Assembly: GCF_025370105.1 (NCBI RefSeq)
Contig: NZ_JANQBK010000003.1
Span: forward strand, 496,001-560,000
Direction of reading: 5' to 3'
DNA length: 64,000 nt
From: Sphingomonas hylomeconis
GTDB taxonomy: Bacteria > Pseudomonadota > Alphaproteobacteria > Sphingomonadales > Sphingomonadaceae
In this document: positions 1 to 8,825 of the stretch, in pieces
Position numbering within the stretch: the first letter of the stretch is position 1
Layout: each line of letters opens with the position of its first letter
Made by a program: the position numbers and the translations under genes
Notes under the pieces: model-generated
What the model was told of the DNA's origin: nothing
Databases searched by the model: none
Seen by the model: only the letters and a program-made list of their open reading frames with translations

Positions 1-1014
1 GACGACAAGACGATCCGCGCGATGGCCGACGCGCTCGTCTCCACCGGGCTGCGCGACGCGGGCTATACCTATGTCAACATCGACGACGGCTGGCAGGGTA
101 CGCGCGGGGCCGATGGCGTGCTGCGCCCCAATGCCAAGTTCCCCGACATGAAGGCGCTGGCCGATTATGTCCACGCGCGGGGGCTCAAGCTCGGCATTTA
201 CAGCTCGCAAGGGCCAAAGACCTGCGCCGGCTATGAGGGGAGCTACGGCCATGTCGCGCAGGATGCCAAGACCTTCGCCGGCTGGGGCATGGATTACCTC
301 AAATACGATCTGTGCTCGGGCGAGTGGTTCTATGCCGATGCCGACACGGTGAAGCGCAGCTATTACGAAATGGGCGCTGCGCTGCGCGCGACGGGGCGGC
401 GGATCGTCTTCTCGCTGTGCGAATATGGCCGCTTCGACGTCGGCGCCTGGGGCCGCTCGGTCGGCGGGCATCTGTGGCGCACGACGGGCGACATCACCGA
501 CGATTATCCCACCATGGCGAAGATCGGCTTCGATAAAAACGGCAATGCCGACCATGCCGGGCCGGGCGGCTGGAACGATCCCGATATGCTGGAAATCGGC
601 AATGGCGGCATGAGCGACGACGAATATCGGTCGCACATGACGCTGTGGGCGATGTCCGCCGCGCCGCTGGTGATGGGGCACGATCTGCGCCGCACCTCCG
701 ACCATGCGCTGGCTTTGCTCAAGAATCGCGCGGTGATCGCGATCGATCAGGAGAAATTGGGGCAGCAGGGCAAGGCGGTGCGCAAGCAGGGCGAGATCGA
801 GATCTGGCGCAAGACGCTCGCCGACGGCTCGGTCGCGCTGGCGTTGTTCAACCGCGGCACGGGCGCCGCGCGCGTCACGCTGTCCGCGGCGGATGCCGGC
901 ATGCCGATCACGGCGCTGCGCGACGTGTGGCAGGGACGCACGCTTGCCCCCGAGACGACCGACTTCGCCGTGCCGGGGCACGGCGCGGTGCTGCTAATGG
1001 CGCGCGGCGGCTAA
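1..1014 (+). CDS. Alpha-galactosidase, glycoside hydrolase family 27 (5' end outside window)
   Basis: Retaining alpha-galactosidase/melibiase that would release terminal alpha-galactosyl residues. The frame is open from base 1, so the N-terminus (and any signal peptide) lies upstream. Seen directly: the strand motif YVNIDDGW near the start, the nucleophile motif YLKYD with its Asp codon at 307-309, and the acid/base region WNDPDMLEIGN from about 571, all in the order and spacing of GH27 enzymes. After the TIM barrel there is a short C-terminal beta domain ending near residue 337 of the visible part. It converges on the next gene and their 3' ends overlap by 21 bases. Substrate range within GH27 (galactose, GalNAc, arabinose) cannot be decided. 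Confidence 0.93.
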   Translation, partial: DDKTIRAMADALVSTGLRDAGYTYVNIDDGWQGTRGADGVLRPNAKFPDMKALADYVHARGLKLGIYSSQGPKTCAGYEGSYGHVAQDAKTFAGWGMDYLKYDLCSGEWFYADADTVKRSYYEMGAALRATGRRIVFSLCEYGRFDVGAWGRSVGGHLWRTTGDITDDYPTMAKIGFDKNGNADHAGPGGWNDPDMLEIGNGGMSDDEYRSHMTLWAMSAAPLVMGHDLRRTSDHALALLKNRAVIAIDQEKLGQQGKAVRKQGEIEIWRKTLADGSVALALFNRGTGAARVTLSAADAGMPITALRDVWQGRTLAPETTDFAVPGHGAVLLMARGG

Positions 1015-2049
1015 GCGCGGCGCCGCACGCGCGGCCAGCAGAGACAGGTACAGATCGTGATAGCGCGCGGCCATCCGATCGGCTGAAAAGCGCGCCGCGA
1101 CATCCGTGCGGCAGGCGACGCGGTCGACCTCACCGAGCCGACCGATCGCCGCCACTGCCTGTTCCGCGGTATCGACGACGAACCCGGTTTCGCCGTCGCG
1201 CACGAGATCGGGCATCGATCCGCGGCGGAACGCGATCACCGGCGTGCCGCAGGCGAGCGCCTCAACCACCGACAGGCCGAACGGCTCCTCGAAATCGATC
1301 AGGTGGAGCAGCGCGGCGGCGTGGCCAAGCGCCTGCAGCCGATCGACCCCGCCGAGCGGCCCGGCATACCGCACCCGATCGCCGTCGATCCACGGCGCAA
1401 CCTCGCGGTCGAAATAGTCCTGATCCTGCACGATCCCGGCGATCAGCAGCCGGCGCCCGGCGGCACGCGCCACCTGGATCGCCGTCGCCGTGCCCTTGTC
1501 GGGATGGATCCGCCCGAAATAGAGCAGGTCCGCGCCGCCATCCGCCACGAACGCGAAGTCCTCGACAACGATGCCGTGCGGGATCGTCGCGGCGTAGCGC
1601 AGGTCGGGGCTGCGATCAGTCTCGCTGATCGCGACATAATGCACGTCGTGCTGATATTCCGCGAGCATCGGCAGGATACGGTCGGAGGGCATGCCGTGCA
1701 GCGTGGTGACGATCGGCGTGGCGATCAGCCGGCTGAACGCGAGCGGCACGAAATCGGCCTGGTTGTGGATGAGGTCGAACGCGCCGGCTTGCTCCATGAC
1801 ATGCGCGACGTGGCGCATCTCCCACACCTTGGCGTCGATGCCGGGCCCGTCATTGTACGGGCTGGGCACCACGCCGGCGAGCGTAGCGCCGGTTACGCTG
1901 TCCTGCGTGGCGAACAAGGTAACGTCGATGCCGCGCGCAACCAGCGCCTCGGTCAGCAGGCTGGTGGCCAGTTCCCACGGCCCGTAATGACGCGGCGGGG
2001 TGCGCCAGGCGATCGGCGCGAGCATCGCGATGCGCAACGGACGGCTCAT
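994..2049 (-). CDS. GT4-family glycosyltransferase
   Basis: Retaining, GT-B fold sugar transferase of 351 residues. The N-terminal half starts with a Rossmann strand (RIAMLAPIAW). The C-terminal half carries the usual second-domain entry (LLYFGRIHPDKG), the EEPFGLSVVEALACGTPVIA nucleotide-sugar binding block with its E-x7-E spacing, and a DLV-G-GF loop. It is the last gene of a five-gene minus-strand operon: its ATG overlaps the TGA of the upstream methyltransferase by 4 bases, so the two are probably translationally coupled. Donor and acceptor are unknown; context suggests it finishes the product of the cassette. Confidence 0.9.
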   Translation of the reverse strand: MSRPLRIAMLAPIAWRTPPRHYGPWELATSLLTEALVARGIDVTLFATQDSVTGATLAGVVPSPYNDGPGIDAKVWEMRHVAHVMEQAGAFDLIHNQADFVPLAFSRLIATPIVTTLHGMPSDRILPMLAEYQHDVHYVAISETDRSPDLRYAATIPHGIVVEDFAFVADGGADLLYFGRIHPDKGTATAIQVARAAGRRLLIAGIVQDQDYFDREVAPWIDGDRVRYAGPLGGVDRLQALGHAAALLHLIDFEEPFGLSVVEALACGTPVIAFRRGSMPDLVRDGETGFVVDTAEQAVAAIGRLGEVDRVACRTDVAARFSADRMAARYHDLYLSLLAARAAPRLAAARH

Positions 2050-2627
2050 GCTGCGCCCCGCACATAGGATTGCACGCGCCAGCGCCCGGTGCGCACGTCG
2101 CCGGCCGGGCTCCAGCGGACGCCCGAATCGCTCAGGAAACGCGCATGGATGTGCGCGGCATGTTGCGCGAAATCGGGATAATCGACGCGGTGGTGCGCGA
2201 GCACCAGCCGCCCGCCCGGGCGCAGCGCCGCGGCCGTGTCGCGCGCGACCTGCGCCATGGCGCGCGGCGTCAGATAATAGAGGATTTCCGCCACCACCGC
2301 CGCATCATAGGTTGTGGACGGGAAGCGCGCCGGCAGCAGAACCTGCGCAACGCGCACCCCGCGCCGCTCGCCGACCGCCTTGCGCACCAGTGCCGTACCG
2401 CTTTCCGTCCCCTCCGTCGCATCGAGCCACAGTGCACGCTCGGCGAGCTTCACGCTGTTCGAGCCATTGCCGGCGGCCAGTTCCAGCACGCGCCCGATCG
2501 GACCCGCGCCCAGCCCGTGCAGGATCGCGTTCCTTTTGTGCGCCTCGTCCCGGTCGCTGAACGTCTTCCACGGATCTGCATCGCCGGCGAACTTGCCTTC
2601 GAAGCCCTGCATCGTGATCGGCCTCAT
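2046..2627 (-). CDS. NodS-like SAM-dependent methyltransferase
   Basis: Class I SAM methyltransferase of 193 residues, probably acting on a sugar- or amine-containing small molecule. Seen: an N-terminal segment with DPWKTFSDRDEAHKRN typical of the NodS group, SAM motif I RVLELAAGNGS, a post-I acidic strand (LWLDATEGTE), and motif IV around YDAAVVAEILYYL. NodS enzymes N-methylate a de-N-acetylated glucosamine, and here the gene directly follows a PIG-L deacetylase gene, which makes an N-methyltransferase role plausible but unproven. The start was chosen at the ATG that overlaps the deacetylase stop by 4 bases; the frame is open further upstream only by chance. Confidence 0.85.
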   Translation of the reverse strand: MRPITMQGFEGKFAGDADPWKTFSDRDEAHKRNAILHGLGAGPIGRVLELAAGNGSNSVKLAERALWLDATEGTESGTALVRKAVGERRGVRVAQVLLPARFPSTTYDAAVVAEILYYLTPRAMAQVARDTAAALRPGGRLVLAHHRVDYPDFAQHAAHIHARFLSDSGVRWSPAGDVRTGRWRVQSYVRGAA

Positions 2628-3280
2628 CGCGACACCTGTCGATAGCGTTCGACCGGGTGCGAGAAGGCGGCGAGCTCGGACCGGGAAATGGTGAAGCCCG
2701 CCGGATCGTCGTGAATCCGGCCCATCTGCGTGAAGTAGCGGCGGATCGTGCCGCGCTTCGCCGCGGTCGTCACGCCGAGCCGGAGCGCATGGGTCGCGGG
2801 GCGCGAGCGGCTGTGCCGGTTGGGCCAGACGAGATATTCGAGATGCCGCGTCGACCGGCCGAACGCCTGCGCCGCCTGCGCCGTGATGCGGTGATCGGGA
2901 TGATCGTCGTCGCGCGCCGGGCTGAGCAGCAGATCCACGCCGCGGGCTTGCGCGATCGCCCTCCGCAATGGCCGCAGGGCACGATCGGGCAGGGCGCTCG
3001 TCCTGCCATCGGGCAAGCCGACAAATTGCACGGCACCCGCCGGTACACCGATCCGGGCCATCGCGCGGCGCGTCTCGCGCTGCCGCTCGGCGATCAGCCG
3101 CGCGGCCGGCCAAAGCGCGCTGTTCCGGTGCGATCCCGCGCCATCGGTGACGATCACCACGCGCACGCGCGCGCTCTGCCGCACCAGCCGGCGGATCAGC
3201 CCGTAGGCGCCGATCGTCTCGTCGTCGGGATGCGGCGCGATGACCAGTGCATCGCGCACCCGATCCAGCCCGAGCGGCAT
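2624..3280 (-). CDS. PIG-L family N-deacetylase
   Basis: Zinc-dependent LmbE/PIG-L-type de-N-acetylase of 218 residues, which would remove an acetyl (or other acyl) group from an amino sugar. The diagnostic metal motif HPDDE sits about 17 residues from the start (APHPDDETIGAYG), and the second metal region DDHPDHR lies in the middle. The start codon overlaps the previous stop by one base (TGATG) and the stop overlaps the next start by four, so it is embedded in the operon. No signal peptide or membrane segment is visible, so it should act in the cytoplasm. The substrate is not predictable from sequence. Confidence 0.9.
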   Translation of the reverse strand: MPLGLDRVRDALVIAPHPDDETIGAYGLIRRLVRQSARVRVVIVTDGAGSHRNSALWPAARLIAERQRETRRAMARIGVPAGAVQFVGLPDGRTSALPDRALRPLRRAIAQARGVDLLLSPARDDDHPDHRITAQAAQAFGRSTRHLEYLVWPNRHSRSRPATHALRLGVTTAAKRGTIRRYFTQMGRIHDDPAGFTISRSELAAFSHPVERYRQVSR

Positions 3281-4302
3281 CACAGCCGCGGCACCAGCAC
3301 GGCCTCTGCCGCTGCCTTGCCGACGCGCATGCGCTGCGCATCGGGCGCGGGCTGGCGCAGATAGACCATCAGATCGGTGAGCATTGCCGACAGCGGATGC
3401 GCGACGAACATGCCCTGCGCGCCGACCGCCTGTTCGGCGATCGTGATCGCGCGATCGGCGATCGCGGCCACCGCGACGCGCGCCGCGGCGACATGCGCGA
3501 TCTTCTCGGGCGTCTCGCTGTCGAACCAGGCGCGCGCCGCGTGCCGCACCGCGCCCGCCGCGGCATCGGCGGCGACGTACAGGTCCGCCAGTCGCCCCGC
3601 CTGATGCGGATCGTCCGCCCTGCCCGAGCGCACGAGATGATCGCGCACCTGATCGAACAGCGCCGCCACGCCGCCGGCATGGCAGGCAACGAAGCGCAGC
3701 GCACCGCCGCTGAACCACGGCTCGCGCGGATAATCGCCGGGCGCGCCGACGACCGCGAAGCTGGCGGCCGGCGCGCCCTTCCAGCGCACGACATGCGTCT
3801 GCGAGCGCTGCATGCCGACCACGCGCCACCAGTCGCGATCGATCACCGGTGCCGAGGCGGCGAGATCGACTAGCAACAGCCGCTGCCCGTCCTCGGTATC
3901 CGCGCCGACCAGCGCGTGGCCGAGAATGCCGGCACCCGAGGCGAAACTCTTGCCACCGTGCAACAGGCCCTTTTTGACCCGCAACGGCTCGTCCGGCAGC
4001 GCCGCGTTCCACACCCCGAACGCGGCGCCCCGGTCGGCCGCTGCCGCCGCCGTGGCGGCGATGTCGGGATCGGCATAGCGCGCGACGATCTGCAGCGCAT
4101 CGACATGCCCCTCGAACAGGCGCGCGAGCGGCAGATCGTGCCGCGCGACGCCGTACAGCATACGCAGCAGCGCCAGCATCTCGTCCGCCGTCGTCGGATC
4201 GCCGCGCACCGGCAACAGCGCGTGCAGCGCGGCGATCGTGCCGCGCATGCCGTCCTGATCCGGCTTGGGGCGCGCCAGGATCCTGTCGAGCGGATCGCTC
4301 AT
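3280..4302 (-). CDS. Acyl-CoA dehydrogenase-like flavoprotein
   Basis: 340-residue protein with the outline of the acyl-CoA dehydrogenase fold: a helical N-terminal domain, a central beta segment (VKKGLLHGGKSFASGAG, like the FAD-contacting strand region), and a helical C-terminal domain ending in a QAVGAQGMFVAHPLSAMLTD-type segment. It is about 40 residues shorter than catabolic enzymes and I cannot point to a catalytic Glu. It lies between a GT2 and a PIG-L gene with 4-base and 1-base overlaps, so a biosynthetic role (oxidising an acyl or amino-linked side chain of the cassette product) is more likely than beta-oxidation. That role is inference. Confidence 0.75.
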   Translation of the reverse strand: MSDPLDRILARPKPDQDGMRGTIAALHALLPVRGDPTTADEMLALLRMLYGVARHDLPLARLFEGHVDALQIVARYADPDIAATAAAAADRGAAFGVWNAALPDEPLRVKKGLLHGGKSFASGAGILGHALVGADTEDGQRLLLVDLAASAPVIDRDWWRVVGMQRSQTHVVRWKGAPAASFAVVGAPGDYPREPWFSGGALRFVACHAGGVAALFDQVRDHLVRSGRADDPHQAGRLADLYVAADAAAGAVRHAARAWFDSETPEKIAHVAAARVAVAAIADRAITIAEQAVGAQGMFVAHPLSAMLTDLMVYLRQPAPDAQRMRVGKAAAEAVLVPRL

Positions 4303-5321
4303 GCCGCAGCACTCCGCTCGAAGGTCAGATTGGCCAAGGCGCGTTCCGCCTCATCCAGCGTCGCAAGACGCGCGCCACCCGGTACCTCGCCAATCACGCG
4401 CATTGCGAACGCCTCGGCATTGGCCGAGGTGCGTGCCACCGCGCGGATGTGTGCAGCATCACGACCCAATGCCACCGCCAGCCGGTCGACTGCCGCCGCA
4501 TCGCCCCAGGCCGCCCGCGCGCGGGCCTGCCCGCGATAGCGCCATGCTTCGTCGGCCGGATGCGCCATGGTCGGCCCGGTTGCGCCGCCGTCCAGGCCGC
4601 GCAGATGATCCGCCAGCCCCGCCGCCGCCCGGCCATGTCGGCGCGACGAGGTTTCGACGCATACCGCGGCATCGCGACGCACGCGCAGTCCCGCGGCGTG
4701 GGCGGCATCGACGAACCGTGCATCTTCCGCAGACGCGCGCGGCTCGAACCCGCCAAGCGCGCGATAGGTGCCGGCGCGCACGGCGAGGCTGGCGCCGCTG
4801 GTATAATGATGCGTGTGCGGCGCTTCCCACGGCACCGGGTCGATCGCCCGGCGCAGCGCGAACAGGCCGTCATAATAGGCCTCGACGCGGTCCTGGATCG
4901 CGCTGGGCAATTCCCCCCCGCGCACGATCCGGCCGCATACCAGGTCGGCCAAATCGAGCGCGGCGAGATTGCGCGCCACCCAGTCCGGCGCCGGGATGGA
5001 ATCCGCGTCGGTGGAGAGCAGCACTGCCGCGTCGCCGCACGCGTCCAAGCCGATCGTCATCGCCTGCGCCCGCGCCCGGCCGGCATTCGGCTCGGCCGTT
5101 GCGCCGCCGGTTTTGCTGACGATGCGAAACGGCATCGACGCTGCGTGTTGGGCGACGATGTCCGCGCTGTCGTCACGGCAATCGTCGAAGAACAGGCGCA
5201 GGGTGAGGGCATCGGCCTGCGCCTGCGCGGCGATCGCCTCGAGCAGACGCGGGAGCAGGAGCGCTTCGTTGCGCACTGGCACGCAGATCGCCACCGTTAT
5301 TGGGGTTAGCTGCACGGCCAT
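4299..5321 (-). CDS. GT2-family glycosyltransferase
   Basis: First gene of the five-gene minus-strand operon, 340 residues. The GT-A start VAICVPVRNEALLLPRLLEA and a DxD-containing STDADSIPAPDWV segment are typical of inverting GT2 enzymes, and an acidic EDARFVDA-like acceptor region follows. There are no membrane spans, so this is a soluble or peripheral cytoplasmic enzyme, unlike processive synthases such as NodC. Its ATG is preceded by 157 bases of non-coding DNA before the zinc-finger gene on the same strand, where the operon promoter should lie. Its TGA overlaps the next ATG by 4 bases. Confidence 0.85.
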   Translation of the reverse strand: MAVQLTPITVAICVPVRNEALLLPRLLEAIAAQAQADALTLRLFFDDCRDDSADIVAQHAASMPFRIVSKTGGATAEPNAGRARAQAMTIGLDACGDAAVLLSTDADSIPAPDWVARNLAALDLADLVCGRIVRGGELPSAIQDRVEAYYDGLFALRRAIDPVPWEAPHTHHYTSGASLAVRAGTYRALGGFEPRASAEDARFVDAAHAAGLRVRRDAAVCVETSSRRHGRAAAGLADHLRGLDGGATGPTMAHPADEAWRYRGQARARAAWGDAAAVDRLAVALGRDAAHIRAVARTSANAEAFAMRVIGEVPGGARLATLDEAERALANLTFERSAAA

Positions 5322-5478
5322 CCTGTATCGTCACCCCCCGATTGCAACCGTTGCACGCGACCATTCCGATCGTTTGGCGGTATCGCCCTAGGATCGTTTA
5401 ATGCCGCACCGAGGCGATAGTTCATCGCCGGCGGGCAAATCGCATCGGTGGGCGGGGCGATCGACGACGCGGCGCGCC

Positions 5479-5742
5479 TTAGCGCAACTGGCTGTCCTTG
5501 CTGCCGCGCCGGTTGAAGCCGGCATTGACCGGCTTGGCATCGCGCCCCGATTGGCACGCGACGCAGGTCCGCACGCCGGGCACGGCTGCGCGCCGCCGTT
5601 CGGGAATCGGCTCGCCGCATTCCTCGCAATGCGTTTCGCTCTCGCCCGCCGGCATGCGCAACCGCGCGCTGAGCACGGCATCGGCGATCGTGTCGTCGAT
5701 CTGATCCTGCACCGCCCCGTCGGGGGCCCAACCGCCGGCCAT
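5479..5742 (-). CDS. DksA/TraR-type zinc-finger protein, YbiI-like
   Basis: 87-residue small C4 zinc-finger protein. Seen: CEECGEPIPERRR and CVAC forming the four-cysteine knuckle, and the C-terminal tail NRRGSKDSQLR that closely matches E. coli YbiI. The start MAGGWAPDG also parallels the YbiI N-terminus (MASGWANDD), which decided the start among three possible Met codons. YbiI-like proteins are short DksA relatives lacking most of the coiled coil; their function is poorly known, although DksA itself acts on RNA polymerase. It is divergent from the isovaleryl-CoA dehydrogenase gene. Confidence 0.88.
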   Translation of the reverse strand: MAGGWAPDGAVQDQIDDTIADAVLSARLRMPAGESETHCEECGEPIPERRRAAVPGVRTCVACQSGRDAKPVNAGFNRRGSKDSQLR

Positions 5743-5897
5743 GCCGCGCTCCATTCCTGTGTGATGTGAAACACTTAATGTTGCGCCCGACAATAGGTTC
5801 CGCGCCCCGCCGACTGGTAACGCACGCAACCACTTCATTTCCCTGCCCGCGCGCGGTAGGGCGGGGCGACCGCACGATCGATGCGGCTGGAGAGACG

Positions 5898-7067
5898 ATG
5901 ACGCCCGATTTCGATTTTGCGCTCGGCGAGACCGCGGACATGATCCGCGACACCACGCAGCGCTTTGCCACCGACCGGATCATGCCGCTTGCCCAGCGCA
6001 TCGATGCGGAGGACTGGTTCCCGCGCGACGAACTGTGGCCGGCGATGGGCGACCTCGGGCTGCACGGGATTACCGTGGCGGAAGAGGATGGCGGGCTGGG
6101 CCTGGGCTATCTCGAACATGTCATCGCGTGCGAGGAAGTGAGCCGCGCCTCGGCCTCGGTCGGTCTCAGTTACGGCGCGCACAGCAATCTGTGCGTCAAC
6201 CAGATCGCGCGCTGGGCCAACGCCGAGCAGAAGGCGAAATATCTCCCCAAGCTGATCTCGGGCGAGCATGTCGGCAGCCTGGCGATGTCCGAGGCCGGGG
6301 CGGGATCCGACGTCGTGTCGATGAAGCTCAAGGCCGAGAAGACCGATACGGGCTATGTGCTCAACGGGACCAAGTTCTGGATCACCAACGCCGCCTATGC
6401 CGACACTTTGGTCGTCTATGCCAAGACCGGTGAGGGATCGCGCGGCATCACGACCTTCCTGATCGAGAAGGATATGCCCGGCTTCTCGATCGGGCAGAAG
6501 ATCGACAAGATGGGCATGCGTGGGAGCCCCACCGCCGAACTGGTGTTCGACGATTGCGAGGTGCCCGACGAGAACGTCATGGGGCCGATGAACGGCGGCG
6601 TCGGCGTGCTGATGAGCGGGCTCGATTACGAGCGCACGGTGCTGGCCGGGATCCAGCTCGGCATCATGCAGGCATGCCTCGACGTGGTCGTGCCCTATGT
6701 GCGCGAGCGCCGCCAGTTCGGCCAGCCGATCGGCAGCTTCCAGCTGATGCAGGGCAAGATCGCCGATATGTATGTCGCGCTCAATTCCGCGCGCGCCTAT
6801 GTCTATGCCGTCGCCAAATCGTGCGATGCGGGCAAGACGACGCGCTTCGACGCGGCCGGCGCGATCCTGCTGGCGAGCGAGAATGCGGTGAAGGTCGCCA
6901 ACGAGGCGGTGCAGGCGCTGGGCGGGGCGGGCTATACCAAGGACTGGCCGGTCGAACGCTATTTCCGCGACGCCAAGCTGCTCGATATCGGCGCGGGGAC
7001 GAACGAGATCCGGCGCATGCTGATCGGGCGGGAGCTGATCGGCGCGAGCGAAAAGGTGGCGCAGTGA
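5898..7067 (+). CDS. liuA: Isovaleryl-CoA dehydrogenase
   Basis: FAD-dependent oxidation of isovaleryl-CoA to 3-methylcrotonyl-CoA in leucine breakdown. 389 residues, the usual length. Seen: [16 protein letters not shown] (FAD/substrate signature), a WITNA strand, RRQFGQPIG, and the C-terminal [19 protein letters not shown] block, plus the [10 protein letters not shown] segment where isovaleryl-CoA dehydrogenases carry their catalytic Glu. The ATG at 5898 follows GGAGAGACG at 5889-5897; the frame is open upstream, but an earlier start would break the family N-terminus. The downstream carboxylase genes confirm the pathway. Confidence 0.95.
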   Translation: MTPDFDFALGETADMIRDTTQRFATDRIMPLAQRIDAEDWFPRDELWPAMGDLGLHGITVAEEDGGLGLGYLEHVIACEEVSRASASVGLSYGAHSNLCVNQIARWANAEQKAKYLPKLISGEHVGSLAMSEAGAGSDVVSMKLKAEKTDTGYVLNGTKFWITNAAYADTLVVYAKTGEGSRGITTFLIEKDMPGFSIGQKIDKMGMRGSPTAELVFDDCEVPDENVMGPMNGGVGVLMSGLDYERTVLAGIQLGIMQACLDVVVPYVRERRQFGQPIGSFQLMQGKIADMYVALNSARAYVYAVAKSCDAGKTTRFDAAGAILLASENAVKVANEAVQALGGAGYTKDWPVERYFRDAKLLDIGAGTNEIRRMLIGRELIGASEKVAQ

Positions 7068-7079
7068 TGATCATCGCAC

Positions 7080-7214
7080 ATCCTCCCCGGCACGGGGAGG
7101 GGGACCGTTCGCGTTCTTCACGCGAATGGTGGAGGGGGACCTCCCCAAGCGCACCGACGCCGGCCCACCCCCTCCGTCATGCTGCGCATGCCACCTCCCC
7201 GTGCCGGGGAGGAT
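7080..7214. repeat. Palindromic intergenic repeat, family B, copy 1
   Basis: A 135-base element bounded by perfect 21-base inverted arms (7080-7100 and 7194-7214, the arm reading ATCCTCCCCGGCACGGGGAGG). Inside is a second hairpin around ACCGTTCGCG/CGCGAATGGT at 7104-7130, then GGAGGGGG facing CCCACCCCCTCC. A 132-base relative with the same architecture occurs at 48414-48545. It sits between liuA and liuB, and its terminal GGGGAGGA forms the Shine-Dalgarno of liuB. Confidence 0.9.
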
Positions 7215-7221
7215 ATGCGTC

Positions 7222-8823
7222 GTGACTGCCCCGACGCTCACGACAACCCTATCCCCCGACAGCGAGCAGTTCCATGCCAACGCGCGGCACAATCGCGCGC
7301 TCGCCGAACGCCTCCGCTCCGACGTCGCCCAGGCCGCGCTCGGCGGCACGGAAAAAGCCCGCGAGCGCCACACGGCGCGCGGCAAGCTGCTCCCGCGCGA
7401 CCGTGTCGAACGCCTGCTCGATCCCGGCAGCCCGTTCCTCGAAATCGGCCAGCTCGCCGCCAATGGCCTGTATGATGACGAGGTGCCCGGCGCCGGCGTG
7501 ATCGCCGGGATCGGTCGCGTCTCCGGCCGCCAGGTCATGATCCTGTGCAACGACGCGACGGTGAAGGGCGGCACCTATTACCCGCTGACGGTCAAGAAGC
7601 ATTTGCGCGCGCAGGAGATCGCCGAGCAGAACATGCTGCCATGCATCTACCTGGTCGATTCGGGCGGCGCGAACCTGCCGCACCAGGCCGAGGTGTTCCC
7701 CGATCGCGATCATTTCGGCCGCATCTTCTTCAACCAGGCCAATATGTCGGCCAAGGGCATCCCGCAAATCGCCTGCGTGATGGGCAGCTGTACCGCCGGT
7801 GGCGCGTACGTGCCCGCGATGTCCGACGAGACGATCATCGTCCGCGGCCAGGGAACGATCTTTCTCGCCGGCCCGCCGCTGGTGAAGGCCGCGACCGGCG
7901 AAGTGATCTCGGCCGAGGAACTGGGCGGCGCGGACACGCACGGGCGTCGCTCGGGCGTGGTCGATCATGTCGCCGAGAATGACGAACACGCGCTGACCAT
8001 TGTCCGCGACATCGTCTCGACGCTGCAGCCGCAAAAGGGCGGTGACCTCAATCTGAAGGACCCGCGCCCGCCGAAGTTCGACGCCGAGGATTTGTACGGC
8101 ATCGTGCCGCAGGACGTCCGTGCGCCGTACGACGTGCACGAGATCATCGCGCGCCTCGTCGACGGCTCCGAGTTCCACGAGTTCAAGGCATTGTACGGCA
8201 CCAGCCTGGTCTGCGGCTTCGCGCATATCTGGGGCATCCCGGTCGCGATCCTGGCCAATAACGGCGTGTTGTTCAGCGAGAGCGCGCAGAAGGGGGCGCA
8301 TTTCATCGAGCTGGCCTGCCAGCGGCGGATCCCCTTGCTGTTCCTGCAGAACATCTCGGGCTTCATGGTCGGCGGCAAATACGAGGCGGAGGGTATCGCC
8401 AAGCATGGCGCCAAGCTGGTCACCGCAGTTGCCACCGCCACCGTGCCCAAGATCACCGTGCTGATCGGCGGCAGCTTCGGGGCGGGCAATTACGGCATGT
8501 GCGGGCGGGCATATTCGCCGCGCTTCCTGTTCAGCTGGCCCAACAGCCGGATCAGCGTGATGGGCGGCGAGCAGGCGGCCAGCGTGCTCGCCACGGTGCA
8601 TCGCGATGCGGACAACTGGTCGGATCAGGAGGCAGAAGCGTTCAAGGCCCCCGTCCGCCAGAAATACGAGGACGAAGGCAATCCCTGGTACGCGACCGCG
8701 CGCCTGTGGGACGACGGCATCATCGATCCCGCGCAGACCCGCGACGTGCTCGGCCTGGCCTTCGCCGCGACCCTCAACGCCCCCATCCCCGAACGCCCCG
8801 CGTTCGGCGTGTTCCGGATGTGA
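7222..8823 (+). CDS. liuB: Methylcrotonyl-CoA carboxylase, carboxyltransferase (beta) subunit
   Basis: Transfers carboxyl from biotin to 3-methylcrotonyl-CoA, giving 3-methylglutaconyl-CoA. 533 residues from the GTG at 7222, matching the family length of about 535. Seen: N-terminal [24 protein letters not shown], the oxyanion-loop region [30 protein letters not shown] (typical of MCC beta), and C-terminal [20 protein letters not shown]. The GTG is preceded by GGGGAGGA (7206-7213), which is the last part of repeat B, so translation of this gene uses a ribosome binding site carried by the repeat. Confidence 0.95.
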   Translation: MTAPTLTTTLSPDSEQFHANARHNRALAERLRSDVAQAALGGTEKARERHTARGKLLPRDRVERLLDPGSPFLEIGQLAANGLYDDEVPGAGVIAGIGRVSGRQVMILCNDATVKGGTYYPLTVKKHLRAQEIAEQNMLPCIYLVDSGGANLPHQAEVFPDRDHFGRIFFNQANMSAKGIPQIACVMGSCTAGGAYVPAMSDETIIVRGQGTIFLAGPPLVKAATGEVISAEELGGADTHGRRSGVVDHVAENDEHALTIVRDIVSTLQPQKGGDLNLKDPRPPKFDAEDLYGIVPQDVRAPYDVHEIIARLVDGSEFHEFKALYGTSLVCGFAHIWGIPVAILANNGVLFSESAQKGAHFIELACQRRIPLLFLQNISGFMVGGKYEAEGIAKHGAKLVTAVATATVPKITVLIGGSFGAGNYGMCGRAYSPRFLFSWPNSRISVMGGEQAASVLATVHRDADNWSDQEAEAFKAPVRQKYEDEGNPWYATARLWDDGIIDPAQTRDVLGLAFAATLNAPIPERPAFGVFRM

Positions 8824-8825
8824 CG

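Noticed and set aside
2624..4312. A 562-residue continuous minus-strand frame spanning the deacetylase and dehydrogenase genes
   Set aside because: Only its C-terminal 218 residues are conserved (PIG-L). The rest is Arg/Ala-rich out-of-frame translation of the dehydrogenase gene, typical of GC-rich DNA.
7080..7214. Repeat elements as a possible CRISPR array or insertion sequence end
   Set aside because: There are no regularly spaced direct repeats or spacers and no transposase frame; the symmetry is inverted, single and intergenic.
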